From Nigrospora sphaerica (Eukaryota; Ascomycota; Sordariomycetes; Amphisphaeriales; Apiosporaceae), in assembly GCA_018287875.1 (NCBI GenBank), contig JAGVVL010000022.1, forward strand, positions 4,154,001-4,218,000: DNA of 64,000 bases, written 5' to 3'. Position 1 is the stretch's first letter, and each line of letters begins with the position of its first letter. Below are positions 31,973 to 42,631 of the stretch, piece by piece. The position numbers were made by a program, and so were the translations under genes. The notes beneath the pieces were generated by a model. The model worked only from the letters and a program-made list of their open reading frames with translations, had not been told where the DNA came from and made no database searches.

Positions 31973-34037
31973 TCAGAGCTGCCTCTTCTCCACATAAACC
32001 GGCCACGAATGGGGCGCGGCCACAAAGGAAGACTTGTAACTCCATTCTTGACCTGGAGTGACCTGGCGAATGTCATAGTCGCGGATGATGGTGGCCGTGA
32101 GCTTGGACAGCTCCATCTTGGCGATGTTGTGTCCGGGACACGACTCGTATCCGGCGCCGAACTGGAAGGACAGTGAGCACAGGACCACAAAGAGAAGAAG
32201 CGCGCCAGTCAGACAGCGGACGAGGGCGGGAGGTGGGGAGAAGGGAAACGGCAACGCACAGTCAGGAAGTACCTGTCGAGGCGGGCGGCGCCCTCGCCCA
32301 GCCAGCGGTCGGGGTTGAATTCACGGGCGTCGGGGCCCCAGATCTCGGTCGACAGGTGAACGACCCAGGGGTTGATGGAGAGGACGGTGCCGGCGGGGAA
32401 GTGGCGGCCGCCGATGGCGAGGCCGGCGGGGGAAGGGGCGACGCGCGGCAGGCCCATGGCGACGGGGTTGTGAATGCGCAACGCCTCCTTGACGCAGGCC
32501 TGCAGAAACGGCAGCTGCTGGGCGTCGGCGTAGGCCACGACGCGCGTCCGGCACCGGCCCGCCGCCTGCGCCGCCGCCATCTCGGCCTGCACCCGCGCCA
32601 GCGCCGCCGGCGCCCGCAGCAGGTGGTACAGGAACGACTGCACCCCCGTCGCCACCGTGTCGGACCCCGCCACCACCGTGTTGGTCGTCTGCGCTTGGAT
32701 GTTCTGGCCGGGGTGTGCGTGTTAGCAGGGGAGAGTCGTCATTTTGGTGGTAAGGGCTCCGGCGACCGGGAGAAAGGGGGGAGAGAGTTGGGGAGGAGGC
32801 CCGCCCGGCGGATACATCATGCCCGGGCACGGGGCCCCGCGGTGTGGACTGACCTTCAGATTCAGCCGCTCGGGCGACTGCTTCATGGTGCGGAACCAGT
32901 GGGCGACCAGGTCGAAACGGGCGTCGGGGTCCTTGTGCCGCTCGTCGATGGCCTTCATGCACTTATGATAGACAACGCTCATGGGCAGGACACCCAGCCA
33001 CGTCATGACGGGGTTCGTCAGCAAGAGGTTCCGGAGCCGCCTGAAGTAGGGCGTCACGGCCCCTATGATGGTCAAGGTAGCGTTATCGCGGATCGTGTTG
33101 CCGATGTCCCGGCCCTCCTCAATCTGCAAAGGGTTATTTGCCCGCCCAGGGGCGCCCGTCAGTTTCGTCCGCGGTCACGTTGCCTAGGCCCCCCCGCTTC
33201 CATTGGTGAGAACCTACGAATCCAAAGGGCTTCGAAAAAACGACCTCGCCCACAATGTCCAGCGCCGTATATGACAAATACTTGTCCAGCTCCATGGGCG
33301 TACCATCGCGCGCGTACGCGTCCATCCATTCCATGAGCCGCTCGATGAGCCTCCCCATGGCCTCCTCGGACTGCAAGACGTTGGCTGGGTTTTGTTTGTC
33401 AAGTTAACAGATCTCGTCAGGCCCCGCCCCGAGCCCCCCTCCTCGAAATGAAGGGGAGGGTGACGAGGGCTAACGGGGGACGCACTTACATAGGGCATAG
33501 CCCGGCGACAGCGCCTTAGACAGTTCCATCTTGGCGCGGGGCTCCACGATGGCCATGGGCGACACGTAGCGCCAGTCGGGGATGGCGATGCCGGCGTACC
33601 AGTAACCCTTGGTCAAGGGCGCCAGGAAGATCTTGCGCACGGCGTCGGGGTGGCCAACGCTGACCTCGTCGGGCGCGATGCGGACGAAGTGGCCTGGCGG
33701 GCTCGCGGGCGTCAGCAGGGCAGAGAGAGGGGAGGGAAAAGAAGGGAGAGGAACGATGAACCAAAAAGGGGGGAGAGGAGGCAAGGAAACCCTCCGTACC
33801 GTATTTGTCGTGCAGCGCCACCAGTGCGAGGTTCTGATCCCCCTTGAAGATCCGGTGGATGTGCCACAGCCGCGTGAGCTTCGCCAGGAACGGCCCCGGC
33901 ACGTCGCGCAGAGGCGACAGGAAACACCGCCACAGCAAGACGCTGGCCGCGAGCAAAACGAGTTGCGCTGCCAGGACGGGCCAGCTCGCGAGCGCCCCAA
34001 CCATCGCCGGCAGCGTGGCGCTTGCGAACGACACCAT
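31973..34037 (-). CDS. Cytochrome P450 monooxygenase (six exons)
   Basis: Minus-strand exons 34037-33800, 33693-33490, 33384-33218, 33123-32854, 32703-32260 and 32161-31973 give 503 residues; introns are 94-150 nt with GT-AG ends. An N-terminal membrane anchor (about 12-36) precedes the Pro-rich DVPGPFLAKL. The oxygen-activating I-helix is AGSDT (305-309), the ExxR is EALR (366-369), and the heme loop FGAGYESCPG has its ligand Cys at about 449. Splicing gives the P450-like junction KPFGF-IEEGRDIG; choosing donor GTAGGT for intron 3 avoids a stop. It is an ER-anchored monooxygenase needing a P450 reductase; substrate unknown. It converges on the SLC6 gene. Confidence 0.9.
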
Positions 34038-35068
34038 GATGCAAAGGGGATGGTGATGTAACTTTGCTGTAGGGGACTGCTATATGTCGTCCGTTGGCTT
34101 TGGATGCCGTTTCGTCCACCTTGCTTGCGTATATTCGGAGCCCGGCCTGAAGTGAAGAGGGAGGAAGATCGGGCGGGGTGCCAGCAGAACACGGCGATAT
34201 AGGGAACGGCGGGTAGGCCATCGAACTGGGCAACGACCCGATCAGGTCCGGAGCGCCGATGGATAAATACCCCCCAACACGGGCGAATGCACCCATCGCG
34301 GATGATAACCCGTCTATGTCGCGATATTCTGCATTTCGTGTTGTAATGCGACCCTTTGCTGTTCCCCTCATTGGCTGGCGGTAATGCAGGCGTCGTGTAT
34401 TGGAGGGTGGGTGCCCCATCCGAGCCTTGGAGGCGCCCCTCCCGCTCCCTGCCGTCGTGGTTAGTGCTGACGGTTTGGTATATTGGGGCCAGATCGACAT
34501 GTCACTATGCTCGTGGGGGTCGGCACTCGGCAAAATAGCCCTCAAGTTGCCGGCGTGGATATCAATTCCGCGCACGGCGCCTGGTGGTGTTGCCGGACCG
34601 GCGAAACGGGTACCCGGTCATTCTCAGCTCTTTACATACAACGAACGCCAAACGCCCTAGCTAAGAGGGATGGCATTTACATCGTGGGGGCGGCGGGCAT
34701 GTCATAGACACCATTTCCCACCCGACTATGTGGTCCTCGACGTCCATTGCAAGACAGATCGCCCTGCCTCCTGGCAGTAGACGGGAAGCGAAGCTTCCAG
34801 ATGGCACGCCGGCTCCCTCCCATCTCTCGGCGGATGAGGCTTGCAAGATTGAGGAGAGAGAAGGAGGTACTGGGTGCCGGATACTTGTGGCGCTGCGTTT
34901 GGATTCCAGTACACAGAAAGGCGTGATTGTACATATAATACAACAGAGAGCGGTTTCACGGGGCGGTTCCTTGGGGTAATCCACTCGTGCCCTGCCGCGT
35001 CTTCCAACTGCCCGTCGTTATTCTTGACAACGACAAGAGCAACATCAACAGCAACAAGTAATCCCGCT
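34038..35068. other. Intergenic upstream of the P450 gene
   Basis: About 1 kb without a recognised gene. It holds the P450 promoter at its left and the bL31m 3' end at its right. Confidence 0.5.
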
Positions 35069-35671
35069 TCATTTCCTTGCCTTGGGTTTGGCGGCCGCCG
35101 CTGCCTTCTCCTCGGGCTTCGCAGGCGCGGGCTTCTTCTCCTCGGGGGCGGCGGCGGCGGCGGCGTAGCCCGAGATGAGGTCGCCGAGGGGGTCGTACGC
35201 GGGGCTGCGGCCGCCGCGGGCGTTGTTGACGGCGGTGCCGGGCTGGCCGTTGTCGTCGGCGGCGGGGGCGGCGGCGGCGGCGTCCCCGTCGGCGGGCGGG
35301 GCTGTCTGGGCGTCCCAGCCGCGGCCGTAGCGTTCGCGGAAGGCGGCGAGCTTGCCGGCCTCGTCGACCTCGACGTTCTGCAGCGCCTTCTCCGACGGCT
35401 GCCACAGGATGTGGTTGCGCGTGTCCTTGGACGAGCGGTACAGCGCATGCGGGCTCGTCGTGCGCATCGTGTAAGTCGACCCGTCCGACAGCTGCACGAT
35501 CTGCGTGAACATGTACGGCCGCTTCGGCCGCCGGATGATGTTGGCGTTGCGCGTCTGCGTCTGCTGCAGCACCGCCGCCGCCGCCGCCGTCTGCGGCGTC
35601 AGGGCGCCGAACGAGGCCACGAGCGGCGTCGTCGGCCGCCGGGCCAGCGTAGATGGTAGGCGGGCTGCCAT
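35069..35671 (-). CDS. mrpl36: Mitochondrial large-subunit ribosomal protein bL31m
   Basis: Single exon, 200 residues, ATG at 35669-35671. An Arg/Ser/Thr-rich N-terminus (MAARLPSTLARRP) is typical of a mitochondrial presequence. The core, about 42-120, reads RRPKRPYMFTQIVQLSDGST, then the RNHILWQPSEKALQNVEVD block and KLAAFRERYGRGWD, which match my memory of fungal Mrpl36/bL31m. This protein sits at the central protuberance of the mitoribosome, at the intersubunit bridge. The C-terminal third is an Ala/Pro/Lys-rich low-complexity extension encoded by GCG/GGC runs and is probably disordered. It is divergently paired with the flavin reductase-like gene across 598 bp. Confidence 0.85.
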   Translation of the reverse strand: MAARLPSTLARRPTTPLVASFGALTPQTAAAAAVLQQTQTRNANIIRRPKRPYMFTQIVQLSDGSTYTMRTTSPHALYRSSKDTRNHILWQPSEKALQNVEVDEAGKLAAFRERYGRGWDAQTAPPADGDAAAAAPAADDNGQPGTAVNNARGGRSPAYDPLGDLISGYAAAAAAPEEKKPAPAKPEEKAAAAAKPKARK

Positions 35672-36269
35672 GGTCTCGGGCCTGTGGCTGGTTTTTGCTG
35701 CCGCTTCCTCTGCTTTCTTCTGCTCGGTCGGTGGTGACTTGGTCAGGCCTCGTGGCGGGGACTCGGCTGCTGTTGGGCTGGATCTCGGGTGCGACCGGAT
35801 GTGCTCGTTTGTCGGGGGCCGCTCGCTCACTCGCTCGTCCGTCCGTCGGTTTGTCGGGGGCTGTCGCACGCGCTGAGGCCAGGCTCGACGTCGAATCGCT
35901 CTTCACGAAAAATTAGTAGTGCCGCCGTGAGAGCTCTCCCCGGCGCAGCGCTAAGGCCGAATCTGCAGGGATTGACAGATGCAATTGCGGGCGGGATCCA
36001 TCCACAGTTCCCTCGTTCCCGCCCCAATGGGGACTGGGCTTATCCTTATCGCCTTATCGCACCATCGGAGCCGTCACCCGCAGCGGCCCGTTAAACTTTT
36101 GAGGCCGAGACCCGTTGTAGGTCTGAAGCTCGTTGCTACCACAGCTGCTGCTGTTCCTTTCCAGCGCATCCCTTCCCGCCCCATGAGACCGTCTTGACCG
36201 ATACGCCGCTTCCATCCGGCCCCGACAAGACCCCTTTCTCCTCGGGCGGACAAGGGTTCCTCGCAAGAG
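35672..36269. promoter_or_regulatory. Shared divergent promoter region
   Basis: A 598-bp interval between minus-strand bL31m and plus-strand flavin reductase-like gene; both 5' ends face it, so it must hold both promoters. No specific element is claimed. Confidence 0.5.
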
Positions 36270-37375
36270 ATGAGCTCCCTAGTCGTGCTCCGTCCGGTAC
36301 AACATGTGCTCCCCAACCTAAGCAATGCGCCTCGACGCGCCATCTTCACTGGTGTGCGCCGGAGCTTTGCACACGGGGCCGTCCAAACCAAGAAGCCCCG
36401 GCTTCAAAAGCTGGACGTTGAGTCCGGTAGCAGCGATGGTATGTGGACATGACCGTGGTTCCCACGCCGGACCGCTGTGTGTGCGTGCTAATGATTATGT
36501 CCACCTCGAAAGGGGCCGTATTGGACAGCAGCTTCAAACACCCCCGGCCACTCAACCCCGACAACTTCCGCCGACTATTGCGGCATATCCCGCGACCTGT
36601 AGTTATTGTGACGTCCGTCGACTTCCCGAAAACCCCGGCCGAAGAAGAGTACAACGACGAGAGCCGTGCCCCGATAGCAGCTGAGAGGCCCCCGTCAGCC
36701 ACTTCGCCCTCCGAACCCGATCAGATCCAGCTTGTTAGTCGCCCGCTGCTGCGGGCCATGACGGTTTCATCTTTTTCGTCCGTAGCAATACAGCCCAGAC
36801 GCCTGGTATCCTTCAGCATTCAGAGACCTTCGAGGTGCTATGATGCCATCCGACGTTCCGGCCGCTTCAATATTCATGTACTGCGCTCTAGTCTCGAGGG
36901 CGCCAGACTCGCCAAGTACTTCTCAGAGCCCCGTCGCTTGCCCCCTGGTGAACCGGACACGGGGTTTAGTCCTCTTGATCTTTACGAAAACACCGGGACG
37001 TCGACCATGGGAGAGTGGACTAGCACCTGGGACGGTATGCGCGGCTCCCGCACCGTCCCCGATTCCCCGGAGCGCACACAAAAGCCAATGGGCGAACCCG
37101 GCTGCGTCCCGCTCCTACGTAGTGACGGTGTTCTTTATACCCTGCGCTGCGTTACGGCCCAGTGTGACACACCGGGCTCCGGCCATATCCATTTGGACCA
37201 GACCACTATACTGATTGGCGAGGTTATCGACTGTCAACCCGGCGGGGACGAAGTCAACGATCCCAAGGATACTGCGCTCGTGCATGCGTCCCAACACTAC
37301 CGCAAGCTGGGGGAGCACGTTAATACTCCCCAGATGCCAACAGTGCCAAAACCCGTTGTGAAAACAAAAGTCTAG
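36270..37375 (+). CDS. Flavin reductase-like (FMN-binding split-barrel) protein, probably mitochondrial
   Basis: Two exons, 36270-36438 and 36513-37375, 343 residues; the 74-nt intron has donor GTATGT and a GCTAAT branch. The N-terminus is basic and Ser/Arg-rich (VRRSFAHGAVQTKKPR), which suggests a mitochondrial presequence. The core starts HPRPLNPDNFRRLLRHIPRP, the usual opening of PF01613-type flavin reductase-like domains. It continues with MTVSSFSSVAIQPRRLVSFS, the FMN-phosphate-binding region, and RSGRFNIHVLRSS. Such proteins bind FMN/FAD and reduce it with NAD(P)H or act as oxidoreductases of unknown substrate. A long insertion (about 75-105) between the first strands is acidic and Pro-rich. 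It shares a promoter interval with bL31m, which is consistent with a mitochondrial role. Confidence 0.82.
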
Positions 37376-39662
37376 CATGATGGGACATAGAGTCCTGTTT
37401 GGCCAACTGACTGTTATGCACCACGAGAAGCGCCGTTGTATGGGACAATCAAGACCCCAAGGGGGCGTGTACGATACATTGACGGGTTCTCTGGCGCCTC
37501 CCGTTCTTATACGGTCCTTTTTATGTACCTTAGTTGATACCCACATATGTCGTCGGCGGTCACCAGGCCCCGTTCCGTCTTGAGCCACCACAAAGGAATG
37601 GCTACAACATGCAGCAACAACTCACTCTAGAGGTCGCCACGCAGGTCACTCGCCATTCCTCAACCGCTTGTTTCCTTTATGTGGTACGCTAATGTTACGA
37701 GGGGGACGATGTCGCCGACGTTGTCGCTGTGGGGGGCGGTGACTCCACCGTGGTCCACCACCACTACCCCACGACCATCACCACAACTATCACCGCCGCT
37801 GCCACCATGACTGCTATGACCGGCGTGCTGCTATTGCCACCCATGCTTCTACACCACTCCATTGTCACGATCACGTCTTGACACATCTCGAAGCTCAACC
37901 TGGTCTTCGCCGCCACCGTTGTCGCCCCCGAGGGTGTGTTTCATGGTGGCCACATCGTCACTACTCCTCCACTGGACGTGGCAAACCTGCGTACCAGTCT
38001 GCGGGCTCGAAACAGCAAAATAAAGGGTTAAAATGATCCAAGACGCCTTGAATCAAGATCGAAACCGAGACCAAATCGCAGAGACCTCGACGCCGAGAAA
38101 ATGAGCTCGCTCGCCTCCTCGCTCAGGTGACCGGCCACCGGTCGGCTAGCATGAAGGAAACACGGGGAAATTACTAGCTGAAGTTAGAGATGACTTCAAA
38201 TGATCAGAGTCACCTGGTTTGACCGAGGTTGGCTGTCGACGGACTTCAAGGATAGCGATCAGCCATATAAGATGAGCCCTTCTACAAACGGGAGTGGCCG
38301 AGCTGATATAGATGAAGAAGCGGGTTGGAAGTCGAAACTGCATTATATGCAAAGTAGGAAGACGTTTTCTGCTACCATGCTATGAAACGTCGTATGCTGC
38401 GTAATGAAGTCGGTGACTTTTAGTCTCGAAAGTACGCAGACTATAATCGTCGAGCCTCTTGTACGTTTTGCATTGCAATCTCTATATCCACAGGCCAGTT
38501 AGATTAAAGATTTCTATTCAAGTTAAGTGATCTTTTCGGCATTATTCGGTGAAACTATGTACTGTTTTGACTATTAGTGGCGGATTTCAGTATTCTTTTG
38601 AAATCAACGGGAGGCTTTTTGGGTTTGGATTAAATATGTTGAGTTTTACGGAAAGAAAATATTCGTCTTCAAATTTCCCCTTTGGAAAGGTTGTTTTGTT
38701 TCACAACTCATGCTCCAACTCTTTGGAAACGGATAGATCAGCTCTCCATATATCAGCTCCTGGAAAGGAACCACCGGTAAGTTCGAAGTTGTGAACGATT
38801 TGACACGGGCAAGTTCTAAGTACATCCGTCATCCTCAGCTCTTGGCAGCTAGTGCTGCTGCGCCCCGAGGCCGCAGGAGCTACCTCAGCCGCGCCAATGA
38901 GGTACATAGAGGGTTGAGGATCGAAGCGGGGAAACCTCGCAGCACGGCAATAACGTTCTGGGAATAAGTGCCCCCGAGAATACAGGGATTCATTGCCATA
39001 TCAGTTTGATTTTGTTGTTTAAACATTGGCCAAGTGCAATTTTCATCCATTTCCGGAAGCTACAGAACCCGAAAAGTGCTTTCAATACGAGCATATTGTC
39101 TAAATCTACCGAGAAGTATTAGGGACAGCTTGAATATGCGACAGATTCAGTGGTCAACCGGCTTTCGCTGCGCTGGTGAAGCGGGATAAGGCCGCTCCTA
39201 TTGCAACTATGGGTGAGTGTGGGTTACTCCCAGTCATCGCCATCTCCACCATGGATTAGGATTCACCTGCAGCTGTTAATCCCACGAATACACGCGTAGT
39301 TTGCGTGCAGAAGGATGCAGGCCCTGGTCCGGCGCTACAAGCTAGAGGCGCCCTTAATGCCGCTCCCGGCTTACGGTGTTCATATCTCCGGCCCTGCAGC
39401 ATCGACTCCTTTGCATTAAAAGGACACGATTAGGCGTGATCTGGGGGTTGCTGAATCTTGCCACCACTTTGTGAACCGTTCATCCAATTTCTCATTTCGG
39501 CTGCTGCTGCTGCTGCTGCTCCCACTACGGTCGACATCAAACCAAGTTCGAACTCGTCCTATTTCTCGCCAAGCTTGACCTCTCGCCTACAGATCTCTCG
39601 CTTACACGCACCTGAGCCTGCCACTCACTACGCCCAAGCCACCACGTAACCTAAAAGAGACA
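37376..39662. other. Gene-free stretch upstream of the SDR gene
   Basis: About 2.3 kb. 37690-37870 reads as a His/Thr-rich low-complexity frame and is not convincing. 38390-38700 is AT-rich. A CTG-repeat run lies at about 39499-39520 in the leader of the next gene. No gene called. Confidence 0.5.
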
Positions 39663-40789
39663 ATGGGTTCGCCGCCAGAGAAACCCGAGTTCGACATCCA
39701 GCTCCAGCTTGCCAAGGGCCTGTTCAATTTCCACTATGCGCAGCTCTTCGTCACGCCGCCGCTGCCCTCGCAGTCCTTCGCGGGGCAGACGGTCGTAGTG
39801 ACGGGCGCCAACGTGGGGCTCGGGCTCGAGGCGGCGCGGCACTTTTACCGGCTCGGGTGCGCGCGGCTCGTGCTCGCCGTGCGGACGGCGGCCAAGGGCG
39901 AGGAGGCCAAGGCGGACATTTTGCGGAGCGTGCCGGCGCGCGCCGACGGCGCCGAGGCCGTCGCCGTGTGGCCGCTGGACCTCGCCAGCACGGCGTCGAC
40001 GCTGGCGTTCGCGGCGCGCGCCCGCGCCGAGCTGCCGCGCCTCGACGTCCTCGTCGAGAACGCCGGCATCATCCAGAAGCGCTGGGTCCTCGCCGAGGGC
40101 CTCGAATCCGCCCTGCAGGTCAACGTCGTCAACACCTTCCTGCTCGCCCTCGACCTCCTTCCCAAACTCGACCAGACCAAGGCCGAGTTCCCCGGGGCCT
40201 CGCCCCGCCTCGTCGTCGTGAGCTCCGACGCGCACCGTTTGGCAAAGTTCCCGGAGATTAACGCCGCCTCCATCTACGAAAAATTGAACGACGAGTCGTG
40301 TTGGGATGGCGAAGAGCGGTAAGCCCGAAGCCTCTTATTTCCCGGTTGCCCCTATTTCACTCATCTAATGCTTCTCCCACCAGATACGCAGTGTCCAAAC
40401 TCCTGGAGGTCCTGTTTGTGCGCGAGATGGTAGCCCGTCTCAAAAAAGCGCGAGACGGCGGTCCCCCGCCCACCGTAATCACCTTGGTTCACCCCGGACT
40501 CTGCAAATCCACGTTTGATGTCCGCGACGGTGACACTCCTCCCCTCGGCATACGCCTGATGCGCTTGATGATGGAACGTACCACGGAAGTGGGCGGCCGA
40601 ACGCTGGTCCTTGGCGCGAGTACCAGCGTCGATGCCCATGGCGAGTACATAGCCGACGGCAAGGTCACAGATGTCGAAAGTTGGATCTACCAAGATGTCG
40701 GCCGTCGGGCCCAACACAAGGTGTTCGAGCAGACGCTGGCCATCTTGGAAGAGAGAAAGCCCGGAATCGCTGCAGCGGCTGGGTTGTGA
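39663..40789 (+). CDS. Short-chain dehydrogenase/reductase (retinol dehydrogenase-like)
   Basis: Two exons, 39663-40318 and 40384-40789, 353 residues; the 65-nt intron splits the Arg codon just before the catalytic Tyr. The cofactor motif TGANVGLG lies at 47-54 and VENAGI carries Asn133 of the NAG motif. Catalytic Ser is in VVVSSDAH (187/188), and YAVSK gives Tyr220 and Lys224. The family reduces or oxidises carbonyl/alcohol substrates with NAD(P)H. Residues 60-75 after the Gly motif have VLAVRTAAKG, whose basic Arg suggests NADP. It converges on the ATP-grasp gene with 417 bp between stops, a possible but unproven functional pair. Confidence 0.9.
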
Positions 40790-41206
40790 TGGCACCTTCC
40801 TCTTGTACAATTTCATTGAGTAATTTAAATTTGTTTTGGGCGTTTTCAATCTTATAGATCTTAATACTACTGTCGATGATACCTTCTGGTCATGTTTACT
40901 TGGGGGGGGGGGCAAGTGACTAGGAAGTGGGAGCATTATATGAGCTTGTTATTGGTTCTCTCTCTGTGTTAAATGCCCCGAGTATCAAAGAGCGCCAGGA
41001 AATTGTGAGAACTCTTGCCTCGTCCGTGTGGCTTGAACCGGGCTGTTACATCTCTTTTCGTGTTCTATCGTCAAGGAAACACGATCCGGTGAGCTAAACG
41101 CCGAAATATCTATACTAGGGTAATATCATGCGTCTCCTCTTTGCGACCTGTCGTAACCTCATACACAACAGCGACGAGGCGGGCCTCCGAACTAACATTG
41201 CGTTCT
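40790..41206. other. Intergenic between convergent SDR and ATP-grasp genes
   Basis: No gene; contains an 11-base G-run near 40903-40913. Confidence 0.5.
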
Positions 41207-42631
41207 TCAGGCGCCAGGGCGTTTGGGAACCAGGGCGTTGATGCGCCCAGCGAGCTCCATGAGCTCCTCCTGGGTCTTGCCGGCGAGGACAAAGGAGGCG
41301 ATGCTGAAGGGGATGGCGCCGCCGGGACCGCCCTTGCCGCGGGACCAGCCGATGACGACGATGCGGCCCTGCTGCAGCTCGGCGTCGAAGCGGGCCTCGA
41401 AGTGATCGCGGTCGCCCAGCAGGCCCATGCGGGGGATGCCGTACGCGTAGCGGAAGCCGCGCTCGGCGTGGAAGAAGGTCTTGAGGGGGCCGAGCATGCA
41501 GTCGCCGGGGATGCGCGTGTTGAGGTCGACGAGGATGTGCTCGCCGGTGGCGGCGTCGGTCATGATGTCGGCGCCGAGCATGCCGTAGAAGCCCTGGCTG
41601 TGGACGTAGGCGCCCATGCGCTCGTTGATGGAGCGGAACTTGGCCTCGTACTCGGCCTGGCGCTCGTAGTCCATGACGGTCCAGGCGTAGTGGCCCTGGG
41701 CGTCGTTGTACTGCTCGACGCCGTGCATGAAGATGACGCGGCCGGCGCGCGTCACGAACAGGCACACGGCCGTCACCTCGTTGCCCGCCACCATGTCCTG
41801 CACGAGCAGCGAGACAGGCTGCAGTGGCGCGTTGGCCGGCGTCAGCGTGCTCAGCATCTCGGGCACCGCCTTCTCCACGAGGCCCAGGCAGTGCGCCCGC
41901 GCCGCCTCGTCGGCCACGACGAAGACGCCCGACCCCGACAGCGACTGCGGGAACTTGAGCACGAAGGGCAGCGCCCGGTCGCGCGCCCCCGTCGCCGCGA
42001 TCATGCGCTCCGCCTCGGCCGCCACCTTGGCGGCGTCGGCGGCGTCGGCCGGGCTCAGGTCGCAGTCGACAATCTGCGTCGGCGGCGTCGGCAGCCCCGA
42101 CAGTGCCAGGTCGCGCTTCGAGAGCAGGCGGTAGTGCGCCTCCTGCGGCATGATGGTGGCGTGGTCGTCGAGGAAGTCGAGCGGCGGGTACGGGTTGATC
42201 AGCACGCCCGGCACCGGCTGGAAGGTGGCCGCGTCGGCGATGAAGTGCAGCTTGGGCCGCTGCTCCGGCACCAGCACGTCGAAGACGCGCTGCGCGTCCG
42301 CCTGGTGCGCCGGCGGCGACTCAACCGTCCCGTGCTCGACGTCCCACGCCGGCGGGTCCAGGTCGAACAGGTACAGGTGCTGCGGCCCCGCCACGAACCC
42401 GTGGTTCTGCGGCCCGTTGCCCAGGCACATGCGCGCGTACTTGAAGGGCTCGAGGTCGGGCGCCGTCGGCGTGTGGTACACGTACTTGGTGCTCACGGGG
42501 AACGACTTGGCCACGCTGCCAAAAGGCGCCGGCAGCGCGATAAGCTGCGCTACTTCATCGGGGTTGCCGCCGTCTTCTTTGTACAGGTCGTGCAGCGTCC
42601 TCTCGAGGCGAACCTGCGGGTATTTGGACAT
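41207..42631 (-). CDS. ATP-grasp fold ligase-like protein
   Basis: Single exon, 474 residues, ATG at 42629-42631. Residues 1-165 form a pre-ATP-grasp domain with LDFLDDHATIMPQEAHYRLL leading in. The ATP-grasp part has the nucleotide-binding Lys226 in PFVLKFPQSLSGSGVFVV with a Ser/Gly-rich flexible loop (231-235), then SLLVQDMVAGNEVTAVCLFV. The metal-binding end is HILVDLNTRIPGD, with Asp369, Asn371 and Arg373. It resembles fungal proteins annotated as solid-state-culture-specific ATP-grasp. The fold activates a carboxylate as acyl-phosphate for ligation to an amine or thiol; substrates are unknown. The antisense strand is also open for about 500 codons because of extreme GC3, but only this strand carries motifs. 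Confidence 0.85.
   Translation of the reverse strand: MSKYPQVRLERTLHDLYKEDGGNPDEVAQLIALPAPFGSVAKSFPVSTKYVYHTPTAPDLEPFKYARMCLGNGPQNHGFVAGPQHLYLFDLDPPAWDVEHGTVESPPAHQADAQRVFDVLVPEQRPKLHFIADAATFQPVPGVLINPYPPLDFLDDHATIMPQEAHYRLLSKRDLALSGLPTPPTQIVDCDLSPADAADAAKVAAEAERMIAATGARDRALPFVLKFPQSLSGSGVFVVADEAARAHCLGLVEKAVPEMLSTLTPANAPLQPVSLLVQDMVAGNEVTAVCLFVTRAGRVIFMHGVEQYNDAQGHYAWTVMDYERQAEYEAKFRSINERMGAYVHSQGFYGMLGADIMTDAATGEHILVDLNTRIPGDCMLGPLKTFFHAERGFRYAYGIPRMGLLGDRDHFEARFDAELQQGRIVVIGWSRGKGGPGGAIPFSIASFVLAGKTQEELMELAGRINALVPKRPGA

Noticed and set aside
37690..37870. His/Thr-rich coding-like stretch
   Set aside because: Low complexity, no start or splice context, no recognisable family.
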